From: Candidatus Nomurabacteria bacterium
GTDB lineage: Bacteria > Patescibacteriota > Minisyncoccia > Phycocordibacterales > UBA9973
DNA length: 32,057 nt
NCBI GenBank assembly: GCA_023267375.1
Contig: JAHFNJ010000003.1
Coordinates: forward strand, 92,579 to 124,635
Direction: 5' to 3'
In this document: positions 7,789-15,132 of the stretch, piece by piece
Position numbering within the stretch: position 1 is the first letter of the stretch
Layout of the letters: every line of letters begins with the position of its first letter
Notes under the pieces: model-generated
Seen by the model: only the letters and a program-made list of their open reading frames with translations
What the model was told of the DNA's origin: nothing
The model's database searches: none
Made by a program: the position numbers and the translations under genes

Positions 7789-7821
7789 AAAAACAGGAGG
7801 CTTTGAGGCCTCCTGTTTTTT
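7789..7821. terminator. Intrinsic terminator (plus gene 7435-7782, possibly also cofE-like)
   Basis: CAGGAGGC (7794-7801) pairs with GCCTCCTG (7808-7815), loop TTTGAG, with flanking A5 and T6 tracts that extend the stem. It lies between two convergent genes and can serve both. Confidence 0.88.
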
Positions 7822-7830
7822 AGCAACAGA

Positions 7831-8538
7831 CTATTTCTTTTTATGAAGCGATCCAAACAGCGGTGCATAGACATCCTCCTTTGGATCAATAATAAGTTCG
7901 CGCTTATTTATCTTTTCAGTAAAAACGATTGGTGCTTGAGTTATGAGTGCCAGTGGCTGACATTCTCTCCCTTCACCCATGGTAAGCACCGCAGAGGTCG
8001 CCAAACTGTCGGCAATATCAGTCTGCGAGAAAACAAATTTTCGACCGAACAAATCAGGAGTGCCTTTATAACTTTTTATACCCTTAAACCCGGCGTAGCC
8101 CATTGCCACCCCAACAACACCTGCGCGAAGCGGGAAAAGTCGGCTATCCGTAATGAGTACTCCCAGCTTTTTTACTTTATATATTTTTTGTAATTGCTTT
8201 CGCAACACTGCCGCAGACTGAAAACTATCTTTCGGCAATAAAATCAACTTCCCTTTTGCATTTGAATCATCGATGCCAGCATTTGCCATTACCATACCGT
8301 CTTTGATAGTGAGTAGCACATATTTTGTTTGTAGCGCAAAATCACTTTCATTGCGTATTAATTTTTCTTTAGTAGAAGCGCTCGTATCACTCACTGTCCG
8401 TCCCTCAGCAAGTGCCACGATTTTTGAGGTAACAACTAAAACCGATTTCTCTGGAATCTTTTTAATATGAGCACGAATGAAATCAACTAGGTTTTCGTTC
8501 TCTTTAAATATTCGCGTTTTGAGGGGTTGTACTTTCAT
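7831..8538 (-). CDS. CofE-like protein (coenzyme F420-0:L-glutamate ligase family, COG1478)
   Basis: A 235-residue protein with family signatures: VLVVTSKIVALAEGR (~34-48), MVMANAGIDDSN, LITDSRLFPLRAGVVGVAMG and GTPDLFGRKF. In archaea and actinobacteria CofE adds gamma-linked glutamates to coenzyme F420-0 using GTP. No F420 biosynthesis or F420-dependent gene is seen here, so the real substrate may differ. Glutamylation of another cofactor such as folate is a speculation prompted only by the folate-linked genes nearby. The start at 8538 lies inside the end of the yhhQ-like gene (35-base overlap), so the two are translationally coupled. Confidence 0.85.
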   Translation of the reverse strand: MKVQPLKTRIFKENENLVDFIRAHIKKIPEKSVLVVTSKIVALAEGRTVSDTSASTKEKLIRNESDFALQTKYVLLTIKDGMVMANAGIDDSNAKGKLILLPKDSFQSAAVLRKQLQKIYKVKKLGVLITDSRLFPLRAGVVGVAMGYAGFKGIKSYKGTPDLFGRKFVFSQTDIADSLATSAVLTMGEGRECQPLALITQAPIVFTEKINKRELIIDPKEDVYAPLFGSLHKKK

Positions 8539-9169
8539 TATCCTTGTCTTTTAAGAGACGAATACCTAAATAAGAAATTGGGGTATACAAAAATCCCATT
8601 GCTACTTTAAACAGCCAGTAGGTAAGGATGATTACTATGAGCTTATGCACTGAATAGACTCCAGCAAATGCCACGAGCATAAAAATAACCGTATCTAAAA
8701 ATTGAGACCAGACGTTCGATAGGTTTGCGCGCACCCAAAAACGACTGACTTTTTGCCTCTTCTTCAAAAAGAAGAAAAAGATAACATCCTGGTATTCACC
8801 GATAATGAATGCGAGGACTGAGGCGATAGAAATACGGATAGAAACGGAATAGAGCATATCGTATGCGTCATGTGCCCAAAGTCCGGATTGCGCCCATGGA
8901 AGCACGATTGAAAGAATATTGAATATAGTAAACGCGAGGACTGCGATAAAACCAGCAATAACGAATTGTTTTGCCATTTTTTTGCCATACACCTCTCCGA
9001 TTACGTCGGTCATGAGAAACACGAATGGGAAATAAAAAATTGATACAGTAATATAACTACCGAAAAAGAATGGCATCAATTTTATGCCGAGTGTATTTGC
9101 CGCCATGAGCGATGTGATATAAATCGCGAGACAGATCAGGATTTTCTTAGAATTTTTTTCGGTAAGCAT
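8504..9169 (-). CDS. Queuosine-precursor transporter family protein (YhhQ / VUT family)
   Basis: An integral membrane protein with about six hydrophobic segments. Family landmarks include AANTLGIKLMPFF, the acidic turn FLMTDVIGEVYGKKMAK, FIIGEYQDVIFFFFLKKR and RANLSNVWSQFLDTVIFM. YhhQ-family proteins import queuosine precursors such as preQ0 in E. coli; some homologues probably have other substrates. I chose ATG at 9169 (221 residues, MLTEKNSKK) rather than the TTG at 9184 in the track, because TTG lies in a terminator stem. It overlaps the cofE-like gene by 35 bases. No tgt or que gene is in the window to support the substrate. Confidence 0.88.
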   Translation of the reverse strand: MLTEKNSKKILICLAIYITSLMAANTLGIKLMPFFFGSYITVSIFYFPFVFLMTDVIGEVYGKKMAKQFVIAGFIAVLAFTIFNILSIVLPWAQSGLWAHDAYDMLYSVSIRISIASVLAFIIGEYQDVIFFFFLKKRQKVSRFWVRANLSNVWSQFLDTVIFMLVAFAGVYSVHKLIVIILTYWLFKVAMGFLYTPISYLGIRLLKDKDNESTTPQNANI

Positions 9170-9182
9170 ACAGTTTTGAAAC

Positions 9183-9211
9183 AAAAAATGCCCCGTATGG
9201 GCACTTTTTGT
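9183..9211 (-). terminator. Intrinsic terminator of secE-nusG-rplK
   Basis: GGGCA/TGCCC stem flanked by A6 and T5 tracts that lengthen it, loop of 5. On the minus strand it follows the rplK stop and precedes yhhQ. Confidence 0.75.
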
Positions 9212-9224
9212 TCTTATATTTCAA

Positions 9225-9650
9225 CTAGCCTTTAATTTCGATTCCTGCTTGTCGAGCTGATCCAGCAACGATATTCATTGCTCCTTCGAGATCCTTCGCG
9301 TTTAAGTCAGGCATCTTGATCTTTGCAATTTCTTCAAGCTGTGCGCGGGTAATCTTTCCTACTTTTGAAGTATTTGGCTTACCAGAACCTTTTTCAACGC
9401 CAGCGGCTTTGAAAAGAAGGTTTGCGACAGGCGGAGTCTTGAGGGCAAATTCGTAGGTACGGTCTTCATATACAGTAACCGCCACGCCCACGATATTGCC
9501 AGCCTGACTCTGACTTGCGGCATTGAACTTCTGAACGAAATCGCCGATGTTAATACCAGCCTGACCAAGCGCAGGACCAAGTGGTGGCGCAGGGGTTGCC
9601 TTACCGGCAGGGATGTTTAATTTGAGTTTTTTAGTGATTTTTTTAGCCAT
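9225..9650 (-). CDS. rplK: 50S ribosomal protein L11
   Basis: A 141-residue L11, the rRNA-binding protein of the GTPase-associated centre. The N-terminal domain has [20 protein letters not shown] and [12 protein letters not shown]. The C-terminal 23S-binding domain has [26 protein letters not shown] and [19 protein letters not shown]. Length is exactly that of typical bacterial L11. It ends the secE-nusG-rplK operon, and a terminator follows directly. In most bacteria rplA follows rplK; here it does not, and yhhQ comes next instead. Confidence 0.98.
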   Translation of the reverse strand: MAKKITKKLKLNIPAGKATPAPPLGPALGQAGINIGDFVQKFNAASQSQAGNIVGVAVTVYEDRTYEFALKTPPVANLLFKAAGVEKGSGKPNTSKVGKITRAQLEEIAKIKMPDLNAKDLEGAMNIVAGSARQAGIEIKG

Positions 9651-9699
9651 AAATTTGTGTGTCAGCTTTAGAAGCGAAGCCGACAGGACTTACATTACC

Positions 9700-10245
9700 T
9701 TAGATCTTCTTTACTTGCAAGAAGTCGAGTTCGACGGGTGTCTCGCGACCAAACATAGACACAAGTACTTTTACTTTACCACGCTCCTGGTCAACCTCAG
9801 AAACTTTACCTTCAAGCTCCTTGAATGGACCATCGGCAATCAAAATCATTTCACCAATTTCGAGGTCGATATTGTGACGAGCATTGCCACCATCCATACG
9901 AGAGAAGAGTGCGTCTACTTCAGTCTGATTGAGTGGTACAGGATTGACCCCTGCCCCAACGAAGCCGGTAACGCGAGGAGTGTTGCGGACAACGTACCAT
10001 GAATCGTCAGTTACGATCATATCCACGAGTACGTACCCAGGGTAAATCTTCTCTTCAACTTCTGTACGCTTACCGCCTTTGATTTTGATTTTCTTTTCAG
10101 TCGGAACAATAACATTGAAAATTTTATCCGAAATACCCAATGAATCAATACGCTGCTTCAGATTACGTAACACGGCATTTTCATAGCCAGCGTACGTATG
10201 AATCGCATACCAATTTCGCCCGCCTTGTAGTTCTTGTTTTGCCAT
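9700..10245 (-). CDS. nusG: Transcription termination/antitermination factor NusG
   Basis: A 181-residue NusG. The NGN domain has [30 protein letters not shown], then [32 protein letters not shown]. The C-terminal KOW domain has [21 protein letters not shown] and ends with [11 protein letters not shown]. NusG binds RNA polymerase and, through KOW, Rho or ribosomal protein S10. It lies 47 bases after secE and 49 before rplK, the conserved bacterial order. Confidence 0.98.
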   Translation of the reverse strand: MAKQELQGGRNWYAIHTYAGYENAVLRNLKQRIDSLGISDKIFNVIVPTEKKIKIKGGKRTEVEEKIYPGYVLVDMIVTDDSWYVVRNTPRVTGFVGAGVNPVPLNQTEVDALFSRMDGGNARHNIDLEIGEMILIADGPFKELEGKVSEVDQERGKVKVLVSMFGRETPVELDFLQVKKI

Positions 10246-10292
10246 AAAATAAGTAAATGATTAATAGAAAATAGTAAAGTAAATAGAGACTA

Positions 10293-10472
10293 TTAGAGAA
10301 AGCGTACGAGAATCTTCGAAAAGATCGAATCAAAAAAACCAAGCAGATACGCAACAACGCCTGAAATGACAATGACAATGACGGTAAACATAATAGTCTG
10401 CTGGCGTGTAGGCCAGTTCACGTGCTTAAATTCAGCCCGTGTTTCCTTTAGATAGTTGGTGATTTTTGACAT
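10293..10472 (-). CDS. secE: Preprotein translocase subunit SecE
   Basis: This 59-residue gene is absent from the ORF track because of its length. It starts MSKITNYLKETRAEFKHVNW and continues PTRQQT, the amphipathic region and WPTR motif of SecE, followed by one hydrophobic segment (IMFTVIVIVISGVVAYLLG) and a short tail. It is a single-membrane-span SecE, an essential part of the SecYEG channel. It is directly upstream of nusG, the near-universal bacterial neighbour. Start ATG at 10472. An SD-like AGGAAAAG is rather far upstream, so initiation signals are weak. Confidence 0.95.
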   Translation of the reverse strand: MSKITNYLKETRAEFKHVNWPTRQQTIMFTVIVIVISGVVAYLLGFFDSIFSKILVRFL

Positions 10473-10497
10473 AAAGATATATAGCTTTTCCTAATAA

Positions 10498-10517
10498 AAA
10501 ACACCCCGGGGGTGTTT
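10498..10517 (-). other. Hairpin with U-tract at the 5' end of the secE transcript
   Basis: On the minus strand, AAACACCCCCGGGGTGTTT is a near-perfect palindrome followed by TTTATT, which has the form of an intrinsic terminator. It begins only a few bases after the predicted transcription start and precedes secE by about 25 bases. It could protect the mRNA 5' end or act as an attenuator. Confidence 0.6.
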
Positions 10518-10526
10518 GACCTTTTC

Positions 10527-10555
10527 AATATACTCTTATTCGGGCAACAAGTCAA
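10527..10555 (-). promoter_or_regulatory. Promoter of secE-nusG-rplK
   Basis: Minus strand: TTGACT (10550-10555), 17-base spacer, TATATT (10527-10532). Predicted start near 10520. Confidence 0.7.
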
Positions 10556-10675
10556 CAGCAGCTAAAAATAGGGTGTTTCACTAAATTTGACGATTTGTCT
10601 AAAATATGATACAAAAAGGTTCGTTATTTAAAATAAATATAGTGTTAAACAAAAATTAAACCCGTAATTCAGATT

Positions 10676-11137
10676 ATGAGTGAAACCCAATCCGAGGGAA
10701 CAATGACCCCCTCCAGAAAAGAAAGAGTGAGCCCTAACGGGGCTCAGACCACAAGCGACAGCAGTGCCGCTCATGAAGTAGTAGTGATGGACAAAACCAT
10801 CAAAACACCCCCTACATCAAAACTCATTGAAGGCCCCCCGTATGAAATTGTGACCTACACTGGCCAAATGTTTAAGATGATCTATAAGGAATTCTATTTC
10901 CTGAAAATAGATGAGGGTAAAATTGACGCAAAGGTAATACAAATTACCGGCTACACCCCGACAGTGACTCATCTTCCTAAAAATGAGCTCACGAGCATTG
11001 GTGTCACACCACGATTTGAAATTGTTGACCTTAAAAGTCATGAGTTTAAAATCAATGGCCTACAAAGTCATGAAGATCTGCTGAATAAATGGTCTGGCAG
11101 AATCCCAAAGATTAAGCAGGAAAAAAAGTTCAGCTAA
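10676..11137 (+). CDS. Hypothetical protein, 153 residues
   Basis: I do not recognise this protein. The first ~50 residues are rich in Ser, Thr, Pro and Gln (MSETQSEGTMTPSRKERVSP) and are probably disordered. Residues ~55-150 look like a folded alpha/beta domain containing YEIVTYTGQMFKMIYKEFYF, ITGYTPTVTHLPKNE and FEIVDLKSHEFKINGLQSHE. The tail is basic (KIKQEKKFS). No signal peptide, membrane segment or Cys is present. The gene is divergent from secE and ends at a strong terminator, so it is a stand-alone unit. The initiation context (AGATT before ATG) has no SD. Confidence 0.75.
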   Translation: MSETQSEGTMTPSRKERVSPNGAQTTSDSSAAHEVVVMDKTIKTPPTSKLIEGPPYEIVTYTGQMFKMIYKEFYFLKIDEGKIDAKVIQITGYTPTVTHLPKNELTSIGVTPRFEIVDLKSHEFKINGLQSHEDLLNKWSGRIPKIKQEKKFS

Positions 11138-11160
11138 TTTTAGCTAACTTCAACAACAAA

Positions 11161-11194
11161 AAAAACCGCCCCGACAAATCGGGGCGGCTTTTTA
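11161..11194. terminator. Intrinsic terminator
   Basis: CCGCCCCGA (11166-11174), loop CAAA, TCGGGGCGG (11179-11187), then CTTTTTA; A-rich on the other side. It lies between the convergent 10676 gene and the SIMPL gene and probably serves both. Confidence 0.92.
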
Positions 11195-11211
11195 TTTTAC
11201 ACAACAACTAG

Positions 11212-12036
11212 TTATTTTATCTCGTACGTAATACTTACATTTGAAGTAATCTTGTTCTCCCCAGTAGGAAGCGTTGGAGCAGGCGCAGCAGAGCCAACAC
11301 TATCAGCAGACATCATTGCTTTTCCGTAGTATACAGGGTATCCACCGCCATCTTCATTGAAAGAAACAATGCGGCCGAGAGAAATGCCGAGGTCTTTCTC
11401 GAGAGAAGCTGCCTTTACCTTTGCATCGGCAATCGCCTTCTGGCGCGCTTCTGCCTTTAGGCCATCTTCATCATCAATAGAAAAGTTTGGACCAGAAAGT
11501 TCTACTCCTATTTCAGAAAGACCTTGCACAATCTTTCCAGTATCATCAACATTTCTAATCTTTATAGAAATTGTTTCAGTTGCAGTATAACCAGAAATAA
11601 CTTGGTTTACTGGTGGGCATGGATAACGGAAACATTCAATCTGTGGACCAGCGGTGTATTTTGGATACACACTATTTGATTCGGTCTTAATATCTTTATC
11701 GGCGACGCCAACACTTTTCAAAAAAGCGAGCACTTTACCTTCTTTCACAGAGACAGGTTCTTGTGCTTCTTTTTGTGTTTTACCCTCAGACTGGATCGTA
11801 ACAGTTTCTGTAGCGATATCAGGAACAGCACTTACTTCTCCTGTTCCAGAAACAGTAATAGTATTCCCTGGTGTAATGCCTGCGCCAATATATTTATTAT
11901 TTTTAATCTCATTTACCGCCTTTAGGGCAATAAACACAGACAGGAGGACGAAAAGTGTCGTCAGTGTCTGCATAAAACGTTTATTCGATGCTATGGTATC
12001 CATATAATTTTGGATGGGATAGGCCATCCGATACAT
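11212..12036 (-). CDS. SIMPL-domain (DUF541/YggE-like) membrane-anchored protein
   Basis: A 274-residue protein with an N-terminal membrane anchor (FMQTLTTLFVLLSVFIALKA, ~21-40) and an extracytoplasmic SIMPL domain. The family start GNTITVSGTGEVSAVPDIA is clear, followed by VTIQSEGKTQKEAQEPVS, GYTATETISIKI, and ARQKAIADAKVKAASLEKDLG, the helix common to YggE-like proteins. A CFRYPCPP insert adds two close cysteines that may form a disulfide. Family function is poorly defined; E. coli YggE is linked to oxidative stress. A TATTAA box is 6 bases before ATG, hinting at leaderless expression. Confidence 0.88.
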   Translation of the reverse strand: MYRMAYPIQNYMDTIASNKRFMQTLTTLFVLLSVFIALKAVNEIKNNKYIGAGITPGNTITVSGTGEVSAVPDIATETVTIQSEGKTQKEAQEPVSVKEGKVLAFLKSVGVADKDIKTESNSVYPKYTAGPQIECFRYPCPPVNQVISGYTATETISIKIRNVDDTGKIVQGLSEIGVELSGPNFSIDDEDGLKAEARQKAIADAKVKAASLEKDLGISLGRIVSFNEDGGGYPVYYGKAMMSADSVGSAAPAPTLPTGENKITSNVSITYEIK

Positions 12037-12119
12037 TATTTATTAATAGAACTTACCTTATGAGACGTAGCTACTGGAAAAATCTTTCCTGCCCTCACAA
12101 ATGGGATTAGTACCAACTT

Positions 12120-12635
12120 TTATTTATACGTAATAACGATATCGTCAACTTTCCCAAGATCACCTCCCGAATCATAGGTCCCCTGTCCGGTAATAGCATA
12201 ATTTTCAAAATCAGTATTCGGTTCACCATTCACTGTCATGGTAATCGTATGCCCATCAGTTGCCGTATGTCCCATGATTGAATCTTTAGAGAAATCCTTC
12301 CCCCATATTTTGAAAAATTCTTTCAAACGAAGCTGGTCTTTAGTTACCATGCCAAAAAACTCAGCATGAATAATACCCGACGTATCATGCGTATGGAGTG
12401 CCATAGGGTCGCCTCCTGCACCCATTGGTCCATTCACACCGATATCAGTGGGGATTTCAACAGGCTTCCCATCCACAACAATAGAGAGATGTGCATGCCA
12501 GTGAAGCTCTCCTGTACGATTTATAATATCGCCCTCCGCAATTTTAGGAGATGTCGCAATAGCATAAACGCCCCAAGCCACTCCAGCAAGGACAATAATA
12601 CCGACTACCCAACTAATTATTTTTCCTGTTTTCAT
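12120..12635 (-). CDS. Exported His-rich protein, possible metal binder
   Basis: A 171-residue protein with an N-terminal membrane segment (ISWVVGIIVLAGVAWGVYAI, ~7-26) and an external domain. Two His clusters stand out: LHWHAHLSIVVDG (~44-56) and ALHTHDTSGIIHAEFFG (~79-95), followed by LKEFFKIWGKDFS. I recall similar HxHxxL...LHTHDxxGIIHxE proteins in archaea and other CPR genomes without assigned function. The repeated His spacing suggests a divalent metal site, possibly copper or zinc, which is inference. No Cys is present. It lies in line with the FKBP gene but behind a terminator. Confidence 0.75.
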   Translation of the reverse strand: MKTGKIISWVVGIIVLAGVAWGVYAIATSPKIAEGDIINRTGELHWHAHLSIVVDGKPVEIPTDIGVNGPMGAGGDPMALHTHDTSGIIHAEFFGMVTKDQLRLKEFFKIWGKDFSKDSIMGHTATDGHTITMTVNGEPNTDFENYAITGQGTYDSGGDLGKVDDIVITYK

Positions 12636-12651
12636 ACAATATATCTTTTTG

Positions 12652-12682
12652 AAAAATAGCTCAGCACAGCTGAGCTATTTTT
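12652..12682 (-). terminator. Intrinsic terminator of the FKBP gene
   Basis: A 14-bp perfect stem, AAAAATAGCTCAGC with its complement, triloop ACA (12666-12668). On the minus strand it follows the FKBP stop and is followed by a T-rich run. Confidence 0.85.
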
Positions 12683-12689
12683 CTGCATA

Positions 12690-13229
12690 TTATTTAATCC
12701 CGACAAGTTCAACTTCGAAATTCAAGTTTGCTTTTGCAGGAATTGCTGGAGGATAACCGCTCTCACCATATGCGAGCTGATACGGAATGTAGAGCTTTCG
12801 CTTCTCGCCGACTTTCATACCGACAACACCTTCATCCCAACCCTTGATCACACGACCAACACCAATCGGAAAATCTGCTGGACCGCCATGATCAGCACTC
12901 GCATCAAACTTTGTGCCGTCTTCAAACGTTCCGACATAGTTCACTGATACGGTGTCGCCTGATTTTGCAACCTGCCCATTACCTGCTTTTATAATAGTGA
13001 TCTGCAAACCATCGGCTTGCGTATATGTTTGTCCTTCTTCCATAGTTGTTGTAGGGGCACCTGTGTTGTCGGCAGGAACTACACCTTCCGCATTTTGAGT
13101 CTGCGTATCAGTATTTGTATTCGCTGGTGCTATTTTTTTAGCACCTTTGAGCACAAAGAATCCAGCGACAACTGCAATTATGATAATAATAACTGAAACT
13201 CCGATCGATTGATTTTTATTTATTGACAT
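12690..13229 (-). CDS. Membrane-anchored FKBP-type peptidyl-prolyl isomerase
   Basis: A 179-residue protein: N-terminal membrane segment (SIGVSVIIIIIAVVAGFFVL), a Thr/Asn/Gln linker, then a complete FKBP domain. FKBP landmarks are GDTVSVNYVGTFEDGTKFDA, FPIGVGRVIKGWDEGVVGMK, GEKRKLYIPYQLAYGESG and the C-terminal LNFEVELVGIK. It should catalyse proline isomerisation outside the membrane and assist folding of exported proteins. The ORF track extends it to 13325, but those 32 extra residues come from a structured inverted-repeat element; I chose ATG at 13229, just before the hydrophobic segment. A promoter at 13393-13421 gives a long, structured 5' leader. Confidence 0.92.
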   Translation of the reverse strand: MSINKNQSIGVSVIIIIIAVVAGFFVLKGAKKIAPANTNTDTQTQNAEGVVPADNTGAPTTTMEEGQTYTQADGLQITIIKAGNGQVAKSGDTVSVNYVGTFEDGTKFDASADHGGPADFPIGVGRVIKGWDEGVVGMKVGEKRKLYIPYQLAYGESGYPPAIPAKANLNFEVELVGIK

Positions 13230-13245
13230 AGAAATATCTACTATA

Positions 13246-13366
13246 GGAATTACGCAGTTAGATGCAGTTCGAGGCGTGAGTGAGGCTTGCGACCAAGCTG
13301 TAGATGACCTACTGCGCGGAAGCAAACGAACGAAACAACGAAGAAATGCGCTGACTGTGTAATTCC
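13246..13366 (-). repeat. 121-bp structured inverted-repeat element in the FKBP leader
   Basis: Ends GGAATTAC (13246-13253) and GTAATTCC (13359-13366) pair perfectly. Pairing continues past one mismatch with CAGT/ACTG and then imperfectly for several more pairs. The interior holds a 5-bp hairpin GCTTG-CGAC-CAAGC (13285-13298) and a 4-bp GTAG/CTAC hairpin (13300-13312). It lies between the predicted promoter and start codon of the FKBP gene, so it would be transcribed as leader RNA. It may be a mobile palindromic element or a regulatory RNA; no known family is recognised. Confidence 0.65.
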
Positions 13367-13392
13367 ACTAAATTAATGATGCGACATCATCG

Positions 13393-13421
13393 AGTATACA
13401 CCCTCGCCAAATATTTTCCAA
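13393..13421 (-). promoter_or_regulatory. Promoter upstream of FKBP leader
   Basis: Minus strand TTGGAA (13416-13421), 17-base spacer, TATACT (13393-13398). It sits just after the methyltransferase stop, giving a leader of about 155 bases. Confidence 0.6.
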
Positions 13422-13425
13422 TTGA

Positions 13426-14340
13426 CTATTTTGCACTCCATCGTGCAAAAATACCGCAAGGCAAGAGGCGTCCCGCACCTGATTCTTTTATAGTAAGCTC
13501 CCCCATTTCAATAGCACCAGAATGATCCCCCATCATGGCTATAAGGTTGTTTGCATACGCTGTCGGCGAGTAGCCTGAGGCGTAACCGTTTATAACCACA
13601 AATAAAGGATTATCCGAAAGCACTTGCTTACAAAGCTCAAGCAGCTCCGTAAAATGCTCTTCAATCTTCCAAAGCTCATCGTTTGGTCCATACCCAAATG
13701 CCGGCGGATCCATAATGATCGCATCATATTTATTCCCACGCTTCACCTCACGCTTCAAAAAGACGCGGGCATCATCTAAAATCCAGCGGATTGGTTTATC
13801 AGAAAGATCTGAAGCTTTGGCATTTTCTTTCCCCCATTCGATTGAGGCTTTTGAGCCATCAAGGTGTACCACTTCTGCTCCAGCTTTAGCACAGACCAAA
13901 CTGGCACCGCCAGTGTAACCAAAAAGATTTAACACTTGCACTTCGTTCCCTGCTCGCTTCTTTTCTGATTCTAGTTTTGAAACACGCGCTTTAATTTTCT
14001 GCTCCATCCATCTCCAATTTGAAAGCTGCTCGGGGAAAAGTCCTGTGTGTTTAAATGACGTCGCACGAATAACGAGCTGGAGTCCGCCAAATTCAATTTC
14101 CCATGATTTTGGCAATTCATTTTTCACTTCCCATTTTGCGCTCTTCCCTTCCCGAACAAATACAGCATCTGCATCTTCCCATTTTTCAGGTACAGATTTC
14201 TGCCAAAGTGCCTGCGGATCCGGACGCTCTAGAACCACATCGCCCCAGCGTTCAAGTTTCTCCCCGTCGCCGGAATCTATAAGCTCGTAATCAGCCGACG
14301 GTTCAGTTATTAGTGTGAGTGTTTTTAGTTCGGATGACAT
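13426..14340 (-). CDS. Class I SAM-dependent methyltransferase, RlmI/COG1092-like
   Basis: A 304-residue protein with an N-terminal region ending in FKHTGLFPEQLSNWRWMEQK, as in the RlmI/RlmK-type rRNA cytosine methyltransferase group, and a Rossmann methyltransferase domain. SAM motif I is VLNLFGYTGGASLVCAKAGA, motif II has VVHLDGSKASIEWGKENA, and motif IV is IIMDPPAFGYGP. DPPxFG in motif IV is typical of 23S rRNA m5C-type COG1092 proteins. The PUA domain seen in RlmI is not apparent. The likely target is rRNA, but the position is unknown. It follows the EEP-family gene by 7 bases. Confidence 0.8.
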   Translation of the reverse strand: MSSELKTLTLITEPSADYELIDSGDGEKLERWGDVVLERPDPQALWQKSVPEKWEDADAVFVREGKSAKWEVKNELPKSWEIEFGGLQLVIRATSFKHTGLFPEQLSNWRWMEQKIKARVSKLESEKKRAGNEVQVLNLFGYTGGASLVCAKAGAEVVHLDGSKASIEWGKENAKASDLSDKPIRWILDDARVFLKREVKRGNKYDAIIMDPPAFGYGPNDELWKIEEHFTELLELCKQVLSDNPLFVVINGYASGYSPTAYANNLIAMMGDHSGAIEMGELTIKESGAGRLLPCGIFARWSAK

Positions 14341-14347
14341 AAATTAA

Positions 14348-15109
14348 TCATGAAAATTTAAGTAATAATGGTAAATGGTCTGAAACTTGATCTTGTAAAA
14401 CTTTGAAGTCGAGCACGCCAACATTGGGAGATACCAGCACATAGTCCGCAAACTTTTCTTCACCAGTGTAAAATCCGCTTCGGGTAGAAATCGCTCCGTA
14501 TTCCGTAATAAGGTTCCTCATTCCTTCTTCCAACAGCGCAATACTCTTGCCATCAGGCTTCAAATTAAAATCCCCGCAAAGGATTTTTTTGCCTTTTTTC
14601 TTACTCAAGAAATCTTTTATGATTGTCGATTGGAGAATTCTTTCAGGGGTATCAACTTTCTTTGTCCCCTTCTGCCAGAGACCATGGAGATTCGCTATAG
14701 TCAGAATCTGGTTGCTGTATTCAATATCAACCCACTCCACATTACCTGTTACCTTCCCTCCCTCAACTGTGTTCATCGGGACTTCATCATAACAAAGAAA
14801 GCCCCCATCTGCTGTTACAGTGATGCCTTTTCTCACAAAAATCGCCTGTCCAGCACCAAAAAATATCGATTCGTGTTGAAAATGTTTACTTGGAGAAATT
14901 CTTTTATGGGAATTAAAATCAACGAGTATAGTTTTAATTTCCGAAAAAAGATTGCCCCGCGCTCGGTCACCTGGAGTGAAATCCGGAATATCGCCAAAGA
15001 GCATCTCTTGAAAACAGAAAATATCGGTGTCTTTTGCGTGCGTTTTTATGAACTCCATCAAGGGCTCGTACACGATACCGCCCCAGAGATTTAAAGTGAT
15101 TAGTTTCAT
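14348..15109 (-). CDS. Endonuclease/exonuclease/phosphatase (EEP) family protein, copy 1
   Basis: A 253-residue EEP-fold phosphoesterase. Landmarks: MKLITLNLWGG at the N-terminus (metal Asn), IFCFQEM (metal Glu), ILTIANLHGLW, ILCGDFNLKPDG (GDFN, catalytic Asp/Asn) and FADYVLVS plus VSDHLPLLLKF (SDH, catalytic Asp-His). All active-site elements are present, so it should be an active Mg2+-dependent nuclease or phosphatase. No signal peptide is seen. A second copy at 16200-16952 shares the same layout and many residues, with murB between them, indicating a local duplication. Substrate unknown. Confidence 0.85.
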   Translation of the reverse strand: MKLITLNLWGGIVYEPLMEFIKTHAKDTDIFCFQEMLFGDIPDFTPGDRARGNLFSEIKTILVDFNSHKRISPSKHFQHESIFFGAGQAIFVRKGITVTADGGFLCYDEVPMNTVEGGKVTGNVEWVDIEYSNQILTIANLHGLWQKGTKKVDTPERILQSTIIKDFLSKKKGKKILCGDFNLKPDGKSIALLEEGMRNLITEYGAISTRSGFYTGEEKFADYVLVSPNVGVLDFKVLQDQVSDHLPLLLKFS

Positions 15110-15132
15110 CCTGTTTGCGTATAGTAAATCAA

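Noticed and set aside
8470-8539. Frameshift between yhhQ-like and cofE-like genes
   Set aside because: The 35-base overlap keeps both family signatures intact with separate stop and start, so it is translational coupling, not a broken fusion.
13230-13325. N-terminal 32-residue extension of the FKBP ORF
   Set aside because: It is translated from the inverted-repeat element; the FKBP membrane anchor and a good ATG start lie directly after it.
13246-13366. Integron attC site
   Set aside because: The imperfect hairpin and a GTTAGAT sequence resemble attC, but no integron integrase, no cassette series and no matching RYYYAAC partner are seen.
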